A DNA stretch of 64,000 bases from Roseomonas sp. KE2513. GTDB lineage: Bacteria; Pseudomonadota; Alphaproteobacteria; Acetobacterales; Acetobacteraceae. The notes under the pieces are model-generated. The model made no database searches and was not told where the DNA came from. It saw only the letters and a list, made by a program, of their open reading frames with translations. Below, piece by piece: positions 16,802-25,522 of this stretch (position 1 is its first letter; each line of letters starts with the position of its first letter). The DNA is taken from positions 1 to 64,000 of the forward strand of contig NZ_RCVR01000025.1 of the NCBI RefSeq assembly GCF_016107305.1, read 5' to 3'. The translations under genes and the position numbers were made by a program.

Positions 16802-17878
16802 TCAATCCTGAGCCATGGCCGGCCCAGCGGGAGCCGGGGCGCTCGCCGTATCGATGCGCACCACCACGGACATGCCCGGTGCCAAGCGGTCCGCCAGGGG
16901 CTGGCCGGCGTCGATGGCGATCCGCACGGGCAGGCGCTGGGCGACCTTGGTGAAGTTGCCCGTGGCGTTGTCGGCTCGGATGACACTGAATTCGGAGCCC
17001 GTGGCCGGGGAAAACCGCTCCACCCGTCCGGTGAGCTGCGCGCCCTGGAGAGCGTCCACCCGAAAGGTGACGGGCTGGCCCACCTGCATGCCCGCGAGCT
17101 GGGTTTCCTTGTAGTTGGCCACTACCCAGCGCAGCTCGGGCACAAGGGAGGTGATCTGCGTGCCGGCGGTCACGTACTGCCCGACGCGGGCGCCCACCTC
17201 GCCCAGGCGCCCATTGCCCGGCGCGAGGATGCGGGTGTTCTGCAGGTCGATCTCCGCGAGATGAACGGCGGCCTCGGCATTCTGCACGGCCGCCTCAAGG
17301 CTGGGGCGCGTCGCAAGGGTTTCGGCGAGGGACTGCTGGGCGACGGTTTCGGAGGCCTGAGACTGGGCAAGTCCGGCCTCGGCCTGCCGGAGGGCCGCTC
17401 GCACTTGGTCGCCCTGGGCGCGGGACTGGATGTTCGCCTCGATCAGCGGGGCGAGCCGGCGCTCATCGGCCTGCGCCTTGGTGAGCACGGCCTGGGCGTT
17501 CTCGATCCCGGCGCGGGAGACCTCGATGCTGGCCTCCTTCGTCCGCCGCTGCACGTCGAGATTGGCGAGCGCCGCCTGGGCCGTGGAGAGCTGCGCGCGG
17601 GCCTGGGCGAGGCGCTGCTGAAAGATGCGGTCGTCGATCCGGGCGAGGAGCGTGCCCTCGCGCACCTCCGCGTAGTCGCGCACCGGGATATCGACGATGT
17701 AGCCTGCGACCTGTGGGCTCACCACCGTGACGAGGCCGCGCACATAGGCGTCGTCCGTCGTCTGGACCGAGGAGGTGAAGGGCGGCAACCGCCAGGTGTA
17801 GAGGATGAGCAGCACCGCAAGCAGGCCCACCACCAAGGCAGGGATCGTCGCGCGGGCAGGGCTGAATTTCGGGAACAT
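16802..17878 (-). CDS. HlyD/EmrA-family efflux adaptor (periplasmic membrane fusion protein)
   Basis: A 358-residue membrane fusion protein with one N-terminal membrane helix (about residues 12-28), a biotinyl-lipoyl half-motif (VVSPQVAGYI), a long coiled-coil hairpin (about 90-210) and a C-terminal beta-barrel region (NYKETQLAGMQVGQPV). It would join the inner-membrane MFS pump to an outer-membrane channel. It lies 21 bp downstream of the DHA2 pump gene in a marR-pump-adaptor operon, the same logic as EmrRAB. No outer-membrane factor gene is nearby. Confidence 0.88.
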   Translation of the reverse strand: MFPKFSPARATIPALVVGLLAVLLILYTWRLPPFTSSVQTTDDAYVRGLVTVVSPQVAGYIVDIPVRDYAEVREGTLLARIDDRIFQQRLAQARAQLSTAQAALANLDVQRRTKEASIEVSRAGIENAQAVLTKAQADERRLAPLIEANIQSRAQGDQVRAALRQAEAGLAQSQASETVAQQSLAETLATRPSLEAAVQNAEAAVHLAEIDLQNTRILAPGNGRLGEVGARVGQYVTAGTQITSLVPELRWVVANYKETQLAGMQVGQPVTFRVDALQGAQLTGRVERFSPATGSEFSVIRADNATGNFTKVAQRLPVRIAIDAGQPLADRLAPGMSVVVRIDTASAPAPAGPAMAQD

Positions 17879-17899
17879 CAGGGGATTACCGATTGATCT

Positions 17900-19519
17900 T
17901 CATGCCGTCTGCTCACGGCTGTGCCGGGCGACGAGCTGATTGATGATAAGGCCGACGAGCAGGAGCGCCGAGACGATGGCCACCACGAGGAAGAGGTCGT
18001 TGTAGGCGAGGACATAGGATTCCCGCGTGGCGACCTGGGCGAGCAGGGCCGATCCCTCCGCGCTGCGGAGCGCGGGGTCGCCGAGCACACGGGAATAGGT
18101 CCCGCCATATTGCTGGATGCGCTGAGCCACGAGCGGGTCGGCCAACGTCAGCGATTCCACGAGCTGGTTGGAGTGGAACTTCTCCCGCACCGTGACGAGC
18201 GTCCCGAGCGCCGCCGAGCCGAGCAGCCCGCCGAGGGTCTGCGAGGCAAGGAAGACCGCGAAGAAGCTGGTCAGGTGCTGGATGCCCCAGCGGAGCGTGT
18301 GGGCGAAGCTCCAGCCGACCGCGGGCGGCAGGAAGATCGCGCCGCCGAAGGCGACCAGCGCCTGGGCGAGGAGGACGTCCTGCGGGCGCGTCAGGTTTGT
18401 GGCCCGGCTCTCCATGAAGGCGCCGATGGCGATCAGTGAGAGGGCGACCATGTGGATCGCGGCGCGGTTCTCGGGCTTGTTGATCGGTGCGACCAGGATG
18501 AAGCCGGCGAGGGTGGCGGCGAAGACCACCCAGAGCATCCCCGCCATGTGCTCGTTCAGCAGGCCGAGGTTCTGGAAGAAGCCGATGGTGCCCGTCGTCT
18601 GCTCCGAAAGGACGAAGCGGGCGAAGAACATCGATCCGCCGAAGAGGATCATGTCCCTGGAGGACAGCCAGCGGAGGTTCACCAGCGGCCGCTCCCGGTT
18701 CAGCTCCACCAGAACCAGGGCGGTCAGCAGGCCGATCCCGAGGGCGAGGCAGACGCCGAGCCAGGGAGCCTCGGTCCACCAGTAGTAACGGCCGAGGCTG
18801 AGCACGACCGCGATCAGCCCCATGCCGACGATCAGGAGCGGCAGGCTGATTGCGTCCACCCGGTCGAAGACCTTTGCGCGCGGCGGCGGCGTGATCGGCA
18901 GCATGTAGACCCAGGCCAGCGACAGGAGGGAGAGCGCCAGTTCCAGTAGGTTCAGCTGCGGCCAGAGACCGATGTCCAGAAGGCTCGGCGAGACCAGCCG
19001 CGCCAGCGGCACTGCGATCTGTGAGCCCGCCAGCCCGAGCGCGATTCCCGTGGTCAGCTTGTGCTTCGCCGGCATCGCCTCCAGCACATAGAGGAAGGCA
19101 AGCGTGTTCAGCATCGCCCCCGCGAAGCCGGCGACCGCGCGCAGGATGACCGCGGCCCCGAGCTCCGTGACCACCACATGGGCGAGGGAGAGCACCACCA
19201 TGAAGATGAGGCTTACCTTCGCCACCAGCCGCAGGCCAAACTGCGTCCGCAGCTTCCAGAGCAGGATGGAGGCCGTGATGCTGGTGGAGCTGTAGGCCGC
19301 CGTGAGCCAGACTGCTTCGTTCGTGGTGGCGCCGAAGGTCGCCTGGACCGCCTGGAGGTTCGCCGCCACGAGGTTGTTTCCCAAACCCTGCGTCAGCCCG
19401 AAGGTGAGCGAGGCGAGGGCGTAGACCAGCAGGTGCCCGGGGACGATCCTGTCCGGTCCGGGGGGCGGCGCGGGAGGTGCGGCGGGCGCCTCCGGACGGG
19501 GCTGCTCGGTATCGCTCAC
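17900..19519 (-). CDS. DHA2-family MFS drug:proton antiporter
   Basis: A 539-residue inner-membrane transporter with about 14 predicted membrane helices and a Pro/Ala-rich cytoplasmic N-terminal tail. The AYSSTSITASILLW segment corresponds to the region of helix 2, and an extended loop precedes the last helices (GTYSRVLGDP...). Pumps of this kind act with an HlyD adaptor to export hydrophobic drugs or organic compounds across both membranes. Its start overlaps the MarR stop by 4 bp, so the regulator and pump are made together. The substrate is unknown. Confidence 0.87.
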   Translation of the reverse strand: MSDTEQPRPEAPAAPPAPPPGPDRIVPGHLLVYALASLTFGLTQGLGNNLVAANLQAVQATFGATTNEAVWLTAAYSSTSITASILLWKLRTQFGLRLVAKVSLIFMVVLSLAHVVVTELGAAVILRAVAGFAGAMLNTLAFLYVLEAMPAKHKLTTGIALGLAGSQIAVPLARLVSPSLLDIGLWPQLNLLELALSLLSLAWVYMLPITPPPRAKVFDRVDAISLPLLIVGMGLIAVVLSLGRYYWWTEAPWLGVCLALGIGLLTALVLVELNRERPLVNLRWLSSRDMILFGGSMFFARFVLSEQTTGTIGFFQNLGLLNEHMAGMLWVVFAATLAGFILVAPINKPENRAAIHMVALSLIAIGAFMESRATNLTRPQDVLLAQALVAFGGAIFLPPAVGWSFAHTLRWGIQHLTSFFAVFLASQTLGGLLGSAALGTLVTVREKFHSNQLVESLTLADPLVAQRIQQYGGTYSRVLGDPALRSAEGSALLAQVATRESYVLAYNDLFLVVAIVSALLLVGLIINQLVARHSREQTA

Positions 19520-19986
19520 GATCCTGCCTCCTCGGACGCGGCGTCCTGCAACGGCTCAACGGGGCCGAGGCCCTCCAGGTTCGCGGAAATCTGGCTGAGC
19601 ACGCGCAGAGCGGTCTCGAGGTCGCCCTCGGGGATGCCGGCCAGCACGCGCTCGCGCAGGGCCTCCGAGACGCGGTTCACCGCCTCGACCACGGGGCAGG
19701 CTTCTTCGGTCAGGCGGATGCGGTTCGCCCGCCCCTGCGCGGGCTCGCGGCGAATGAGGCCCTGCCGCTCCAGCCCATCGAGCAGGCGAACGAGGGTCGG
19801 GTGCTCGACGGAGAGCCCGGCCGCAAGGTCGCGCTGCATGGCACCGCCGCCGGCTTCCGAAAGCAGCATCAGTGCGCGAGCCCGGCCGAGCGTCTGCCCG
19901 CTGTCGCGCAACGCCGCGTCCCACCGCGTGCGCCACTTCTGGGTGACGCGGCGGAGCGCGAGGACGAACTCGGCCTTCAGCGCCAC
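19516..19986 (-). CDS. MarR-family transcriptional regulator
   Basis: A 156-residue winged-helix regulator. The DNA-binding part has LSVEHPTLVRLLDGLERQGLI as recognition helix (positions about 58-78), followed by the basic wing (RREPAQGRANRIRLT). It is the first gene of the efflux operon and probably represses it, with relief by pump substrates, as in EmrR/MarR systems; this is inferred from context. Two palindromic sites lie just upstream. Confidence 0.88.
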   Translation of the reverse strand: MALKAEFVLALRRVTQKWRTRWDAALRDSGQTLGRARALMLLSEAGGGAMQRDLAAGLSVEHPTLVRLLDGLERQGLIRREPAQGRANRIRLTEEACPVVEAVNRVSEALRERVLAGIPEGDLETALRVLSQISANLEGLGPVEPLQDAASEEAGS

Positions 19987-20000
19987 GGCAGGCTATCGTA

Positions 20001-20035
20001 GTAAGCTAACATACCGCGCATTTGGGCAGCTGCCC
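20001..20035 (-). promoter_or_regulatory. candidate MarR operator region
   Basis: Two palindromes lie 15-50 bp upstream of the marR start: GTAAGCTAAC (20001-20010, one mismatch) and the perfect 12-mer GGGCAGCTGCCC (20024-20035). MarR regulators commonly bind such sites over their own promoter. No confident -35/-10 pair was found, so the promoter itself is not placed. Confidence 0.35.
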
Positions 20036-20084
20036 TGACTATTCAAGCCCCGGCACGAGCAGCCCAGAAGCCGTCAGTCTTCCG

Positions 20085-21269
20085 CTAGGAAAGCTGCAAA
20101 GTCAGTGCCTTAAGATAGGCACTTTCAGGCAGCATCGGATGCAGGGGGTGGTCCGGCCCCGCCCCCGTCAGCGCCAGGATACGTGAGTCCCGCCGCGCAC
20201 GGTGCAGCCCCGCGAGGACGGTGTCGGCAAACTCCCCGCTGGGCACGTGGTGGCTGCAGGAAGCGATGAAGAGGAAGCCGCCCGGTGCCACCAGCGCGGC
20301 GGCGAGGCGCGCCAGCCGGTTATAAGCGCGGATGGCCGCCGGGATGTCCTTGCGGCTTTTCGCGAAGGCCGGGGGATCGACCACCACCACGCCGAATCGG
20401 GCGCCTTCGCGACCCATCCGCTCCAGCGTGTCCATCGCCTCCCCGCGCACGGCCTCCACGCGCTCGGCGAGGCCGTTGCGGCGGGCGGTCTCCATGGCGG
20501 TGGCCAGGGCGTGCTCGGAGCGGTCGAGCAGGGTCACGCGCGCGGCGCCGGCGGCCGCGGCCTGCAAGCCGAAGCCGCCCGTGTGGCAGAAGGCGTCGAG
20601 CACGGCCTCCCCGCGCGCGAGGCGCGCGACGCGGGCGCGGTTCTCCCGTTGGTCGAAGAACCATCCGGTCTTCTGCCCGCCGAGCGGATCGACCGAGAAG
20701 GTGACGCTGCCTTCCTCCACCGTGCCCGTCGCATCGGTGCCGCGAAGCAGCTGCGTGACCTCGGGTAGGCCTTCAAGGGCGCGGACCCCGGCTTCGTTCC
20801 GCGCCACCACGGCGCGGGGGGCGATCAGCGCGTCCAGGGCGCGCAGGATGGCGGGCGTGGCCTCCTCCATCCCTGCGGTATTCGCCTGGAGCGCCACAAG
20901 GTCGCCGTAGCGGTCGAGGATGAGGCCGGGCATGCCGTCCGCTTCGGCATGGACGAGCCGATAGTGCGGCGTGGTGAAAAGGCGCTCGCGCAGGGCGAGG
21001 GCCCCGGCGAGGCGCTCGGTCCAGAAGGCATCGTCCACCATTGCCGCCGGGTCGGGCGAGAGGCGGCGGGCGGCGATCAGGGAATGCGGGTTGAAATGGT
21101 GCACGCCGAGACGGGCGCCGTCGTCGGCCTCCACCCGGACAGTGCTGCCGGGCGGGATGGCGCGGGTGGCGGGCGTCATCGCCACCTCGTTCGAGAAGAT
21201 CCAGGGGTGGCCGCCCTTGGCGCGGCGGTCGCGGCCGGGAAGGAGGCGGATCAGGGGCAGGTCGGACAT
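20085..21269 (-). CDS. class I SAM-dependent rRNA (cytosine-C5) methyltransferase, RlmI-like
   Basis: A 394-residue protein with an N-terminal PUA domain (about 1-85) and a Rossmann methyltransferase domain. Visible elements are the SAM loop LDAFCHTGGFGL, the acidic LLDRSE, the VDPPAFAKSRK active-site motif and a SCSHHV strand with the second cysteine. This matches the RlmI family, which makes m5C1962 in 23S rRNA; orthology is probable but not proven. It is preceded by a 53-bp gap from the class II aldolase gene on the same strand. Confidence 0.85.
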   Translation of the reverse strand: MSDLPLIRLLPGRDRRAKGGHPWIFSNEVAMTPATRAIPPGSTVRVEADDGARLGVHHFNPHSLIAARRLSPDPAAMVDDAFWTERLAGALALRERLFTTPHYRLVHAEADGMPGLILDRYGDLVALQANTAGMEEATPAILRALDALIAPRAVVARNEAGVRALEGLPEVTQLLRGTDATGTVEEGSVTFSVDPLGGQKTGWFFDQRENRARVARLARGEAVLDAFCHTGGFGLQAAAAGAARVTLLDRSEHALATAMETARRNGLAERVEAVRGEAMDTLERMGREGARFGVVVVDPPAFAKSRKDIPAAIRAYNRLARLAAALVAPGGFLFIASCSHHVPSGEFADTVLAGLHRARRDSRILALTGAGPDHPLHPMLPESAYLKALTLQLS

Positions 21270-21322
21270 GGCGGGGGCATAGGCCGGATCGGCGCCGCGC
21301 GCACGGCCCCCGTGCCGCCACG

Positions 21323-22105
21323 TCAGTCCAGGTAGTCGGGTTCCTCGCGGCGGAGGATGCGCTTGATGCTCTCCAGGTGGAGCCGCGCGCTCTCGTCGCC
21401 ACCCTCGCGCATCTGGGCATAGGTCCGCTCGGCCACCTCGCGCGGCACGGGTTTGAGGGCGCGGCCGGTGGAGAGGGCCAGGCGCTGCGCCTCCGCGGCG
21501 CGCTCGAGGTAGTAGAGGTCGTCCCAGGCCTCGGCGATGGAGGGGCCGACGACCATGACGCCGTGGTTCTTGAGGAAGGCGATGTCCGCGCCCTCCATGA
21601 CGGCCGCGATGCGGTCCCCCTCGGCATTGTCGAGCGCGAGGCCGTTATAGTCCTCGTCCACCGCCGTGCGGCCGTAGAACTTAAGCGCCGTCTGCCCGGC
21701 CCAGACGAGGGGCGGCCCCTCCAGCATGGAGAGCGCGGTCGCGTTGGGCATGTGGGTGTGGAAGGCGGCGACGGCGCGCGGGTGGCGCAGGTGCAGGCGG
21801 GCGTGGATGTGGAAGGCCGTCGATTCCGGCACGCCCTGCCCGGCCAGGACATTGCCCTCGAAGTCGCAGACCAGCAGGCGGGAAGCGGTGATCTCCGCGA
21901 AGGACCAGCCATAGGGGTTCACCAGCATAAGGTCGGAGCGGCCGGGCACCAGTACCGAGAGGTGGTTGCAGATCCCCTCCTGCAGGCCGAGCCGGGCGGC
22001 CATGCGGAAGCAGGCCGCGAGGTCCACCCGCGCGGCGCGCACCTCCGGCCCGTCGAGGTCGCTGTTGCGGAGGATCGGGGGAGCGTAGGGGTGCGCTTGC
22101 GCCAT
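21323..22105 (-). CDS. class II aldolase/adducin family protein
   Basis: About 260 residues in a single class II aldolase/adducin domain. Zinc ligands are visible at H116 and H118 (FHTHMPN) and H181 (KNHGVM), with the phosphate/substrate loop near GICNHLS (44-50). Members split sugar phosphates or act as decarboxylases; many aldolase-like members of this type have unknown substrates. The ATG at 22105 is chosen because the family domain begins about 20 residues later; an ATG at 22177 would add an unlikely Arg/Ala stretch. It is transcribed with the upstream MFS transporter gene, a 99-bp gap away. Confidence 0.82.
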   Translation of the reverse strand: MAQAHPYAPPILRNSDLDGPEVRAARVDLAACFRMAARLGLQEGICNHLSVLVPGRSDLMLVNPYGWSFAEITASRLLVCDFEGNVLAGQGVPESTAFHIHARLHLRHPRAVAAFHTHMPNATALSMLEGPPLVWAGQTALKFYGRTAVDEDYNGLALDNAEGDRIAAVMEGADIAFLKNHGVMVVGPSIAEAWDDLYYLERAAEAQRLALSTGRALKPVPREVAERTYAQMREGGDESARLHLESIKRILRREEPDYLD

Positions 22106-22204
22106 GGCTGGGTTCCGGAAGGGGCGGCGCGCCGCCGCCAGGGCGCCCAGGGTCGCGCCCGCCGGGCGGGACCGCAAGGCATCGCCCCGCGGCCCCTCCG
22201 CGAT

Positions 22205-23488
22205 TCAGGCCGCGGCGGGCTTCACCGCCGGCCTGGGCCGCGCGCCGAGCACCAGCAGGGCCGCGACGAGGCAGGCGGCGCCCGCGATGTAAAAGGCCGG
22301 CAGATAGGTGGCGAAGGCGTCCCGGCTGAGACCGGCGCCGAGCGCCGCGGCGGCGGCGCCGAGCTGGTGGCCGGTGAAGATCCAGCCGAAGACCATCGGC
22401 GCCCGCTCCCGCCCGAAGGCCTGACCGGCCAGCTTCACGGTCGGCGGCACCGTCGCGATCCAGTCGAGGCCGTAGAAGACCGCGAAGATCGAGAGCCCGT
22501 AGAGCGAGAAGGTGCTCATCGGCAGGAAGAGCAGCGAGAGGCCGCGCAGCCCGTAGTACCAGAAGAGGAGCTTTCGGTTGTCGTAGCGGTCCGAGAGCCA
22601 GCCGGAGGCGATCGTGCCCACGAAGTCGAAGGCGCCCATCATCGCGAGCACCGAGGCGGCCTCCACCTCCGCCATGCCGAAATCCGCGCAGAGCGGGATG
22701 AAGTGGGTCTGGATGATCCCGGCCGTCGAAATGCCGCAGATCGCGAAGCTGGCGAAGAGGATCCAGAAAATCGGCTCGCGCGAGGCGCCGCCGAGGGCGC
22801 CGAGAGCGTTGCGGATCGGGTTTCCGGCCGCGGCTGGGGCAGGCGCGGTGCCCGGCGCCTCGCCATAGGCCGTGAGGCCGAGGTCGGAGGGCCGGTCGCG
22901 CATGAGCAGCAGCGCGAGGACGGCCGCGACCGCGCAGACGGTCAGCCCCGGGGCCATGGCGACGCGCCAGCCCTGGTTCGTCGCCAGCCAGGCCGCGAGC
23001 GGGAGGAAGGCGAGCTGGCCGGTGGCGTTGGCCGCCGTCAGCATCCCCAGCACCAGACCCCGCCGCTGCACGAACCAGCGGTTGGCGACGGTGGCGCCGA
23101 GGACGAGGGCCGTCATACCCGTGCCCAGCCCGGTCATCACGCCCCAGAAGAGCCAGAGCTGCCAGGCCTGCGTCATGCCCATCGAGAGAAGGCACCCGAG
23201 GACGACGAGCGCCAGGGCCGCGGCGATGGTGCGCGCCAGTCCGTAGCGGGCAAGGATGGCCGCGGCGAAGGGCGCCATCAGGCCGAAGAGGAGAAGGCGC
23301 AGCGCGAGCGCGCCGGAGATGGTGGCCGTCTCCCACCCCGTCTCGCGTTGGAGAGGCAGCAGCAGCGCGCCGAGGATGCCCATCGCCCCCGCGGAGGAGA
23401 GGGAGACAAGGAAGGTGAGCGCGACCATCACCCAGCCGTAGTGGATGCCGCGCCGGGCGAGCCGGGCATTGAGGGCCTGGGCGAGCAT
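22205..23488 (-). CDS. MFS transporter, monocarboxylate/oxalate type
   Basis: A 427-residue inner-membrane carrier with 12 predicted helices and the N-terminal GIHYGWVMVALTF signature seen in bacterial oxalate/monocarboxylate-type MFS proteins. The central loop (about 190-220) is Ala/Pro-rich. The WLSDRYDNRK motif between helices 8 and 9 is the usual MFS motif A relative. It is divergent from a TetR regulator with palindromes in the shared 125-bp gap and is followed by a class II aldolase, so it may import the aldolase substrate or its precursor (inference). Confidence 0.83.
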   Translation of the reverse strand: MLAQALNARLARRGIHYGWVMVALTFLVSLSSAGAMGILGALLLPLQRETGWETATISGALALRLLLFGLMAPFAAAILARYGLARTIAAALALVVLGCLLSMGMTQAWQLWLFWGVMTGLGTGMTALVLGATVANRWFVQRRGLVLGMLTAANATGQLAFLPLAAWLATNQGWRVAMAPGLTVCAVAAVLALLLMRDRPSDLGLTAYGEAPGTAPAPAAAGNPIRNALGALGGASREPIFWILFASFAICGISTAGIIQTHFIPLCADFGMAEVEAASVLAMMGAFDFVGTIASGWLSDRYDNRKLLFWYYGLRGLSLLFLPMSTFSLYGLSIFAVFYGLDWIATVPPTVKLAGQAFGRERAPMVFGWIFTGHQLGAAAAALGAGLSRDAFATYLPAFYIAGAACLVAALLVLGARPRPAVKPAAA

Positions 23489-23535
23489 CACGCGGCCTGG
23501 CTTGTGAAAAGGGCGGGCATGGTCACGCTTTCCAT

Positions 23536-23570
23536 GATGATTGTCATCTATGACCATGACGCCCGTCATG
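23536..23570. promoter_or_regulatory. candidate TetR operator pair between MFS and tetR
   Basis: The divergent gap holds GATGA-TTG-TCATC (23536-23548) and CATGAC-GCCC-GTCATG (23555-23570), both perfect inverted repeats sharing the half-site (G/C)ATGA. They sit between two divergent genes, the expected place for TetR-family autoregulation. The surrounding DNA is clearly richer in A and T than its neighbours. Confidence 0.55.
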
Positions 23571-23613
23571 ATAAACAGCAAGAGAGATTTTGCGGACCGG
23601 AAGGAGACGAGCC

Positions 23614-24189
23614 ATGGCGCGATCCACGCGGGCGGAGGTGGCCGAGAGGCGGCAGGCCGTGCTCGAGGTCGCCGCGCGGCTCTTCCGCGAGCGGGGCGTG
23701 GAGGCCGTGAGCGTGGCGGAAGTGATGGCGGCGGCCGGCCTCACCCATGGCGGCTTCTACGGCCATTTCGAATCGAAGGAGGCACTGGCGGCCGAGGCCT
23801 GCGGGCAGGCCTTTGGCCGCGCCTGCGCCCGGTGGGAATCCTTCGCGGCCGATCCGGCGGGCGAGGGCTTTGTCCGGCTGCTCGGCAGCTACCTTGCCGC
23901 CGCCCATCGCGACTCGCCGGGAAACGGCTGCGCCGGGCCGACCTTCCTGGCCGAGGCGGCGCGCGACGTGCCGGGCGGCAGTGTCCGGCATGCCTATGCC
24001 ACGGGAATTCGCGGCCTGGCCGGGGTGCTGGAGCGGCTGCTGCCGGCCGCGGTGCGGCGCCGGCGGCGTGAGCGCGCGCTGCTGGCGCTCGCGGCCATGG
24101 TCGGCGCCGTCTCGATCGCCCGGGCAGTGGGCGAGGACCCGCTCTCGGAAGAGATCCTGGCGGCGGTCCGGGCCGAGCTGACGGGCTGA
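23614..24189 (+). CDS. TetR-family transcriptional regulator
   Basis: A 191-residue repressor-type regulator. The N-terminal helix-turn-helix is clear (AARLFRERGVEAVSVAEVM then AAAGLTHGGFYGHFESKEAL), and the C-terminal ligand domain keeps a conserved cysteine in GNGCAGP near residue 105-110. Ligand is unknown. AAGGAG at 23601-23606 supports the start. It probably controls the divergent MFS transporter, and perhaps the downstream aldolase gene, through the palindromes between them. Confidence 0.88.
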   Translation: MARSTRAEVAERRQAVLEVAARLFRERGVEAVSVAEVMAAAGLTHGGFYGHFESKEALAAEACGQAFGRACARWESFAADPAGEGFVRLLGSYLAAAHRDSPGNGCAGPTFLAEAARDVPGGSVRHAYATGIRGLAGVLERLLPAAVRRRRRERALLALAAMVGAVSIARAVGEDPLSEEILAAVRAELTG

Positions 24190-24259
24190 GGTCCCTCCCC
24201 TTGCCCCATCGGCGCGAGCGCCGCATCACGGCGGCCCGAACCGCGAAAGGTCCCACCCT

Positions 24260-25522
24260 ATGCCCGCCACCGGCACCAGCCCTGGAAGCAATTGGCGCAT
24301 CGACCCGGCGCGGCTCTGGAACAGCCTTATGGCGATGGCGGAGGTCGGCGCGACGCCCAAGGGTGGCGTGAAGCGCCTCACGCTCACGGAGGTGGACCGG
24401 GAGGGACGGAAGCGCTTCGCCGGCTGGTGCGAGGAGGCGGGGCTGACGGTGCGGGTGGACAGCATGGGCAACATGTTCGCCCGCCGCCCCGGCCGCGACC
24501 CATCGCGCCCGCCCGTGCTCTTCGGCAGCCATCTCGACAGCCAGCCCACGGGCGGGAAGTTCGACGGCGTCCTCGGCGTCATCGCGGGGCTCGAGGTCAT
24601 GCGGACGCTGCAGGACCTCAACATCGAGACCGAGGCGCCGCTGGAGCTCGTGAACTGGACGGACGAGGAGGGCAGCCGCTTCGGCCACTCCCTCATGGGC
24701 AGCGGCGTCTGGGCCGGTGTCTATGACCAAGCCGCGACCTACGCGCTGCGCGACACCGAGGGGGTCTCGGTGATCGAGGCGCTGGAGGGGATCGGCTACC
24801 GGGGCGAGGAGCCCGCGGCCCCCTTCCCCGCCGACTCCTACTTCGAGCTGCATATCGAGCAGGGCCCGATCCTGGAGCGGGAGGGCATGCGGATCGGCAT
24901 CGTCACCGGCGGGCAGGCGCAGGTCTGGTACGAGGCGGTGATCACCGGCCAGGACTCCCATGCCGGCACCACCCCGCCCTCCGCGCGCCGGGACGCGCTG
25001 CTGGGCGCGGCCCGCATCATCTCGCTCGTGGACAGCCTCATGCGGACGCGGGGCGAGGAAGGGCGCGGCACGGTCGGGCGGATGCAGGTCTTCCCAAATT
25101 CCTGCAACGTCATCCCCGGCGAGGTCCGCTTCTCCGTTGAGTTCCGCCATCCCTTGGGCGAGGAGATCGAGGCTCTAGCGACCGACTTCCCCGCGCGCGC
25201 GGCGGCCATCGCGGAGGAGCTAGGTCTCGCCCTCGAGCTGCGCGAGCTGTTCCGCATTCCCGCCCAACCCTTCGACCCCGATTGCGTCGGCCTCGTGCGG
25301 GCGGCGGCGGCGCGGCTAGGGCTTCCCGCGCGCGAGATCATCTCGGGCGCTGGGCACGACGCGATCTATGTCGCGCGCCGCATCCCCGCTGCGATGATCT
25401 TCACCCCTTGCAAGGACGGCCTCTCCCACAACGAGGCGGAGAGCATTCTCCCAGAGGAGGCGGCGGACGGCTGCCAGGTGCTGCTGGAGGCGGTGATCGC
25501 CCGCGCGAACCGACCGCTCTAA
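24260..25522 (+). CDS. N-carbamoyl-L-amino-acid hydrolase family (M20 Zn-dependent amidase)
   Basis: A 420-residue di-metal hydrolase of the hydantoinase/carbamoylase family, which includes L-N-carbamoylase, beta-ureidopropionase and ureidoglycolate/allantoate amidohydrolases. Metal residues are H91 (GSHLDSQ), D102 (GGKFDG) and E136-E137 (TDEEGSRF), with the lid-domain DSHAGTTP and the late LSHNEAE histidine. Specificity within the family cannot be set by eye. It lies 70 bp after tetR on the same strand, and its stop overlaps the convergent GGDEF-EAL stop. Confidence 0.85.
   Translation: MPATGTSPGSNWRIDPARLWNSLMAMAEVGATPKGGVKRLTLTEVDREGRKRFAGWCEEAGLTVRVDSMGNMFARRPGRDPSRPPVLFGSHLDSQPTGGKFDGVLGVIAGLEVMRTLQDLNIETEAPLELVNWTDEEGSRFGHSLMGSGVWAGVYDQAATYALRDTEGVSVIEALEGIGYRGEEPAAPFPADSYFELHIEQGPILEREGMRIGIVTGGQAQVWYEAVITGQDSHAGTTPPSARRDALLGAARIISLVDSLMRTRGEEGRGTVGRMQVFPNSCNVIPGEVRFSVEFRHPLGEEIEALATDFPARAAAIAEELGLALELRELFRIPAQPFDPDCVGLVRAAAARLGLPAREIISGAGHDAIYVARRIPAAMIFTPCKDGLSHNEAESILPEEAADGCQVLLEAVIARANRPL

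Noticed and set aside
16612-16986. Short frames in the gap between patatin and HlyD genes
   Set aside because: They overlap the HlyD 3' end or lack ribosome sites and show no protein-like pattern.
21377-23710. A 777-codon plus-strand open frame opposite the aldolase and MFS genes
   Set aside because: The opposite strand encodes recognisable proteins; this frame is low-complexity and crosses the tetR start.
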